Of a stretch of DNA of 64,000 bases, positions 59,901 through 64,000 are shown piece after piece. The position numbers and the translations under genes were made by a program. The notes beneath the pieces were generated by a model. The model was not told the origin of the DNA and did no database searches. It saw only the letters and a list, made by a program, of their open reading frames with translations. Source of the DNA: Takifugu bimaculatus (taxonomy: Eukaryota; Chordata; Actinopteri; Tetraodontiformes; Tetraodontidae); the NCBI GenBank assembly GCA_004026145.2, contig CP034979.1, positions 14,665,404 to 14,729,403 on the forward strand, in the 5' to 3' direction. Each line of letters begins with the position of its first letter. The first letter of the stretch is position 1.

Positions 59901-62050
59901 CCAGGCCTATAAAAACAGAACATCATTTTTTTTTCTCCTGAATAGAGTTAGTCAGCATGACATGAATTCACAAAGTAATTTTTTAGAAATGTAACTATTC
60001 ACACCCATAAATCCTGAATGTTGAGAAACTTGACAATGACAGGACAATTGAAATATGTTTTTTTCGTAATTTTATAAAGATTCACACAGTATGTCCCACA
60101 GTACGGAATTCCTTCTGTCCTGGGAATAGATTTTTCCAGATACACAAATAAGAAATCAACAATTGTTTTGTTAAACGGGAGTTGACTATGACAATAAGTA
60201 CAAGGGCATTTTTTTCAGTCTTTACTAAAAAGAACACAACATTTTTATTCCACAGGAAGCTGCTTTTCTCCTTTTCTGTGCTCTGCGTGCCTCTTTCCCA
60301 CTTCTCTCTCCTTTTGCTTCTCTCAGGGACAATCAGATTTTAGCTGTTTCATTCTCTGCCTTCCTCTCTTGTCCCATCATGTCCACTAATTAGCAGAGGG
60401 CTGGCTAATTGGTTGTCTAACTAATTGGCCTGCTGGGCAGCCAGAGCTAACAAAAGGCCCGACATTCTGGGACATAGCGGGGACTGTCCCTGGTAAAGTC
60501 TCTTATTGACTCCCCTCTCTTCCCCTCTCAAGAGCGCCCGCTTTTGTCAAAGAGCTGTTCAAGCCATAAGTGCACACCGAGCCACACACACTGGCCCACA
60601 CACACACCCTGTTCCTCTGCATTTAGCTTCCACTTGTCCTCTAATTCAAGGATTCTTCTCCACTGAATTAACTTTCACATATGAAAAGCAATGAAAGAAA
60701 CCCCAATGTGCTGGTCTTTCCCCTTTGCAGACGAGTGGGTCACATGCCTTTCACTTTAGATCAAACCACATCTATTTATCATTGATTAATTAACATGATT
60801 GTCTGGATAAAAATCTGTGTCTGTCTGCATGTGCATGTTTCACGTCTGCATTTGAGATGTGTTTGGTGTAGTGGCCCATTAATCTTAACTGAGAGCACAA
60901 TCTGGTCACTGGAGTCTCTCAGTCTCTCCCGTGTGTCTGCCCCTGAGGCTTCAGAAGACCAAGCTTACTCACTCCACACCTCCATTGCCTGTAGCTTCTT
61001 CACTCTGTCTCTCATTGACCCGTCTGAATATTCTCTCAATTAAAATTAAAATTTTCATCACCGAGTGTTGAGGATCTGTAAGAGCCATCTCTAAATTTAT
61101 TGACCTATGACTCTAAATATGCAGCCCTTTTATTGAGTTCTTTAATTAAGAGTTGTATCTTTGCAGACCAATGAAGATGTAATTTGGAATGTGACACAAC
61201 TAAACAAAAAAATGGAATAAAAAAACAGCCACAAACAACTTACTTTTGAATGAGTAACACCTGCCTCGTATACTGGAAAGGTTTTTTTGTGGATAGCTAA
61301 TGGGTTTTTTTGAAGTTCAAGAAAAAACACTCAAATTGACTCTTCAATATTTATTAACATTATAAATAAAAATAAATTTGATCATTTAAGTGGATTTGTT
61401 ATATAAATACATTTTCTTATTCTAAATTTTTATCTAGCCTAAGAACTGAAAATGTGCAGATCGTGAGTCTAAGAGAAGTTTGATGGCCTACCTGGTGGCT
61501 GGGTTGCATGGTTGGCAGTGAACTGCATAGGGATGCAGAGGTCATTATCAATGGGGAACTTATCACAGGTTAGCATCTCTGGCCAGGGAAAGCCGTAGGT
61601 TTCCATCACTGGAGCGCAGCTGTCCCTCACGGCCTCGCACAGTGAGCGGCAGGGATAAATGGGCCTGTCCAGGCACACGGGCGCAAACAGCGAACACAGG
61701 AAGACCTGGGTATCAGCGTGACAACGTTTGGCCAGGAGGGGTACCCAACTGCCAGCTTGCTGCTTAACTTCTGCCATGGTCTCGTGGTCCAGAAGGTTGG
61801 GCAGCCTCATCTTCTTGTAGCCTACATTGTGGCAAAGGCGCAGGTCCACGGGTATGTCCACACACTGGGGCTGCTTGGTGTAGAAGCGGCCATTGGGGAA
61901 GTTGTCAGACTGCCAGCTATAGTAGTCATACTCGTCCGCAGCCGAGACGGTGATGAGGAGAAGGAGGAGGGAGAAGACTGACAGGCCTGGTGCCAAGCTG
62001 AAAGAGCCCTGGCTTAATGCCCAGTGGGGGCTCTTTTGTCCATGCGCCAT
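53631..62050 (-). CDS. sfrp5: Secreted frizzled-related protein (SFRP1/5 group, probably SFRP5), whole coding span
   Basis: The spliced CDS joins 62050-61492, 56587-56510 and 53959-53631: 966 nt, 321 residues, with both introns in phase 1. Domains in order are a signal peptide (about residues 1-37, hydrophobic core LSVFSLLLLLITVSA), a frizzled domain with exactly ten cysteines (63, 73, 110, 119, 126, 134, 138, 145, 162, 172), and a netrin-like domain with six cysteines (191, 194, 208, 263, 265, 313). SFRPs are secreted and bind Wnt ligands or Frizzled receptors, modulating Wnt signalling in development. CRSLCEAVR, YGFPWPEML, DNDLCI and GDRKLIAAQKKKK favour SFRP5; CPPCDNELK and the CPTYHTVF tail are more SFRP1-like. 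The human gene order next to ZMAT4 is that of SFRP1. Membership of the SFRP1/5 group is near certain; the exact orthologue is not. Confidence 0.95.
53960..56509 (-). other. sfrp5: SFRP intron 2
   Basis: An intron of about 2.5 kb, AT-rich. It contains a copy of the GT-associated dispersed element at 55486-55720. No exon was seen. Confidence 0.85.
55486..55720 (+). repeat. GT-associated dispersed element, copy 4
   Basis: Begins gtgtgtgtgttcttgtctat and contains gaggacattttagctggtcc at 55570-55589, one base different from the copy at 17776. It continues with ggttagtgttagaatggggt and ends near cctcaaaatcctcacaataa. It lies inside SFRP intron 2. Confidence 0.65.
56510..56587 (-). CDS. sfrp5: SFRP exon 2 (start of netrin-like domain)
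   Basis: The acceptor TGTCTCCTCAG ends at 56588 and the donor is TTTG|GTGAGT at 56509. The 78-nt exon, phase 1 to phase 1, encodes VPKVCPPCDNELKADNIMEH and then YCASDF, supplying the first three netrin-domain cysteines (191, 194, 208). Being symmetric, it could be skipped without a frameshift, but that would remove half of the disulphide partners. Confidence 0.95.
57992..58016. repeat. (CA)n microsatellite
   Basis: Short uninterrupted CA tract in SFRP intron 1. Confidence 0.93.
60385..60428. promoter_or_regulatory. Cluster of three CTAATT homeodomain-type sites
   Basis: actaattagc, gctaattgg and actaattgg fall within 44 bases, spaced 16-19 bases apart, in intron 1 of the SFRP gene. TAATTA/TAATTG is the core bound by many homeodomain proteins. 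Enhancer activity is an inference only. Confidence 0.3.
61492..62050 (-). CDS. sfrp5: SFRP exon 1 (signal peptide and frizzled domain)
   Basis: ATG at 62050-62048 opens MAHGQKSPHWALSQG. The frame extends upstream only to a TTG, so this ATG is chosen. The exon holds the signal peptide, the EYDYYSWQSD start of the mature protein and the complete ten-cysteine frizzled domain, including VFLCSLFAPVCLDRPIYPCR. The donor is CCACCAG|GTAGGC at 61491. At 559 nt with a phase-1 exit, it is the usual large first coding exon of the SFRP1/2/5 genes. Confidence 0.96.
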
Positions 62051-62500
62051 GTCTCTCGGAACTCGAACCAGCAATTCAAGAAGGTCGTATCCAAAGTCTC
62101 CAAAGTGACTCTGTCAAAACTAAAAGTTGAGTGGAGAGAGGAGCAAACAGGCTGTGGTGAAGCTGTAATCCTTATTGTGTCCTGAGTATAGACGCAGTGG
62201 CTTTAAAACAAAAGTCCTTAATTCCCTGCTTTTCTGGAGAGTCAGCTCTGTAAGCCTCCTTCAGTCACGTATGTGTGTGTTTGTGTGTTTGTTTGCCTCT
62301 GTGTGCGTGTGTGTGTGTGTGTGTGAGCCTCAGGTAGTGGAGAGGGAATGCAGCTGCCAAGAAAAGGTGCGCACTGACGTTCTCTCCCTATTCACACTCA
62401 TGTTACTCTGCTCCCATGTCTTCCTCTCTCTCAACACTGTCTCCGACCCTGCCTGGATGTCTGTCTGTCAGTCTGCAGCTGTAATGAGAAGTACCTCAGG
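62051..62500 (-). other. sfrp5: SFRP 5' leader and proximal promoter stretch
   Basis: The region from the start codon back to the promoter candidate. It includes a short GT repeat at about 62301-62325 and short out-of-frame ATGs. The transcription start is not determined. Confidence 0.45.
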
Positions 62501-62620
62501 CTTTTAAGAGGTGCTGCTGCTGCGCTCTGTGGCTGCCTGCCCCCTAGCAAGCGCTCAGACCACTCACCTTCCCACTGGCCTCCAATGCACTCACTCACAA
62601 TAACTTCAGCCAATCACAAT
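62501..62620 (-). promoter_or_regulatory. Candidate core promoter of the SFRP gene
   Basis: On the minus strand CTCTTAAAAG (62510-62501) is a TATA-like element, with ATTGG (an inverted CCAAT box) at 62614-62610 about 100 bases upstream and another at 62586-62582. Position, about 450 bases before the start codon, and strand fit a promoter for this gene. It is inferred from motifs only. Confidence 0.4.
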
Positions 62621-64000
62621 CCTGGGGGAGGCTCCCACCAGCCTCTGGGACACTCCTCTACCTCTGAGATCCACCCCTCCTTTTAAAATAGAGAGAGAAA
62701 GAGGAGCAAAGTGAGGCAAGTCCCTGCGGCTGCATTTTATGATTCTCTACATCGTTTTAATGGAATTACATCAGCAAACACAAAAGTACGCATGCAAATT
62801 TCCTTGTCTAGTGTTCATAGAATGTTTTACACTCTTGTCCTCCGTCAATTATCATGGTTGTTACAAGGTTCCTGCACATGAATCATCCATCAACGTAAAA
62901 CTGCAGGCATAATACAGGGATATTGTCAGAACCTTTGTTAAAGCCCAAATGAGGTTTTAAAACCTTTCTAACATCATTGCTGTCAAAGACAGGTGACTGT
63001 GAGTAAGTGGACCATGTTATTATTCTTACTCATGAACGGAACCGAGTTCATTATCGCCAAACTGTTGACTTCCTGAAGTGTGCAAATGCTGCAGAGGAAT
63101 TATTCCTGGAGTGAAAAAGTTGCCAACAGAACAAGTTAGCTGAACCACTTCCTGGAGAAATGTTCCTACTGTTTGATGTGAAAGGGTGGTCGATTGCTGA
63201 ACGCAGTTTTGATTTTATTGACCACACTTCAACTTCTCTGTTCACTCTGTCCACTTCTCTGGTTTCAAATATCAAGAGTTTGGTCTTTGAAGATAGAAAC
63301 AATCCCTCCTCACCTTTGAACCACAGATAATCAATATTAACTAATAATCGGTGGACTTTACCCACTCTGGGTGGTGCAGTTGTGCACAAATCACCCCCTT
63401 ATTGTTTGGTCACGACTGCTGGTTGTTGTAGCGGTGACCTATTTTGAGAAAGCTAGCATTTCCTCTTGATACAGGCACAGTACTCTGCCTTCAAGTTGGT
63501 AACAAAAGTGTCTTTCATGGTAATCAATCAACAATGGTTGTCTCCTCTTGTTCTCTTTCCCCTTTCTGGCCCCTGTGGCCACCAGCCAATCAATTCCACT
63601 CTTCAGTTTTGAGCCCTGTGATTGGCTAAGGGCTTTAAGATTAGGTTCAGTCTGTATTGTTGGGTCTCAAGGTTTAGCATGGATTGAAAGGAGCGTTTCA
63701 GCAATTGTGTGTGTTTGCGTGTGTGTTTGGAAGATGTGGTGCTAAAAAAGAAGGGAAGGCTTCAGTGGATGAGGTGGCAAACTGCTTGGATATATCCTCC
63801 AAGCACGATTTCGATCCAAACCACACGCTTTACATATCAAAGAAACTCTAGAAAGTACATCAAATATTCTCATTACATCAGTGTAAAAACAGCCTACCTT
63901 GCACCACCAACACTGAAATTTATAACTTTGTCTCAAGAAAGAGAAAAATACTTTAATGTTTTGCAACTACATTGCATGACAAGAATATGCATCAATCATG
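62621..64000. other. Upstream flank of the SFRP gene
   Basis: No gene is recognised. It includes an A/G-rich patch at about 62690-62720 and short GT runs near 63705-63725. Confidence 0.5.

Larger units (their letters stand above)
56588..61491 (-). other. sfrp5: SFRP intron 1
   Basis: An intron of about 4.9 kb with a CA repeat at 57992-58016 and a cluster of CTAATT sites at 60385-60428. No additional coding exon was recognised. Confidence 0.85.

Noticed and set aside
61718..61981. 87-residue plus-strand frame over SFRP exon 1
   Set aside because: Antisense shadow of the frizzled domain.
1..64000. CRISPR arrays, operons, phage or bacterial defence systems, rRNA and tRNA genes
   Set aside because: Nothing of these kinds is visible; the regular repeats are microsatellites and the genes are spliced vertebrate genes. 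No tRNA-like A/B box pair was noticed, though a covariance-model search was not possible.

Overview
This is vertebrate, almost certainly ray-finned fish (teleost), nuclear DNA. The genes are split into short exons with GT-AG introns, there are many (GT)n/(CA)n microsatellites, and several dispersed repeats have a teleost look. There is no bacterial gene density, no operon, no CRISPR array and no integrated phage. Introns of about 2.5 to 7 kb suggest a compact fish genome: the human counterparts of these two genes are many times longer. The species cannot be named from the sequence.

Two protein-coding genes can be supported, both on the minus strand and in the same tandem order. (1) zmat4, a matrin-type (U1-like) four-zinc-finger protein. 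It runs from a 5' leader exon ending at 32025, through coding exons at 24707-24817, 21942-22034, 16887-17061, 14154-14375 and 9538-9634, to a terminal coding exon at 5227-5248. The assembled frame gives 239 residues with four complete C-x2-C-x12-H-x5-H fingers. (2) A secreted frizzled-related protein of the SFRP1/SFRP5 group, probably sfrp5. Its three coding exons lie at 61492-62050, 56510-56587 and 53631-53959 and give 321 residues: signal peptide, a ten-cysteine frizzled domain and a six-cysteine netrin-like domain. The pair matches the human 8p11 arrangement ZMAT4-SFRP1 in order and orientation. It is a chromosomal neighbourhood, not a functional pathway: the SFRP is an extracellular Wnt modulator, and ZMAT4 is a predicted nuclear nucleic-acid-binding protein.

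Layout: 1-5226 is the 3' flank and probable 3' UTR of zmat4, with a dispersed repeat near 1.1-1.4 kb. 5227 to about 32.6 kb is zmat4. About 32.6-53.6 kb is a 21 kb gene-free interval with microsatellites and a possible transposase remnant. 53631-62050 is the SFRP gene. 62051-64000 holds its 5' leader, a promoter candidate and upstream flank. All other long open frames I examined lack coding signatures and look like chance or antisense frames.

No new molecular system is visible. The points most worth checking are a reading-frame conflict at the acceptor of zmat4 exon 5, the SFRP5-like sequence in SFRP1-type synteny, an upstream ORF that overlaps the zmat4 start codon, a recurrent GT-flanked dispersed element, and a cluster of TAATT homeodomain-type sites in intron 1 of the SFRP gene.
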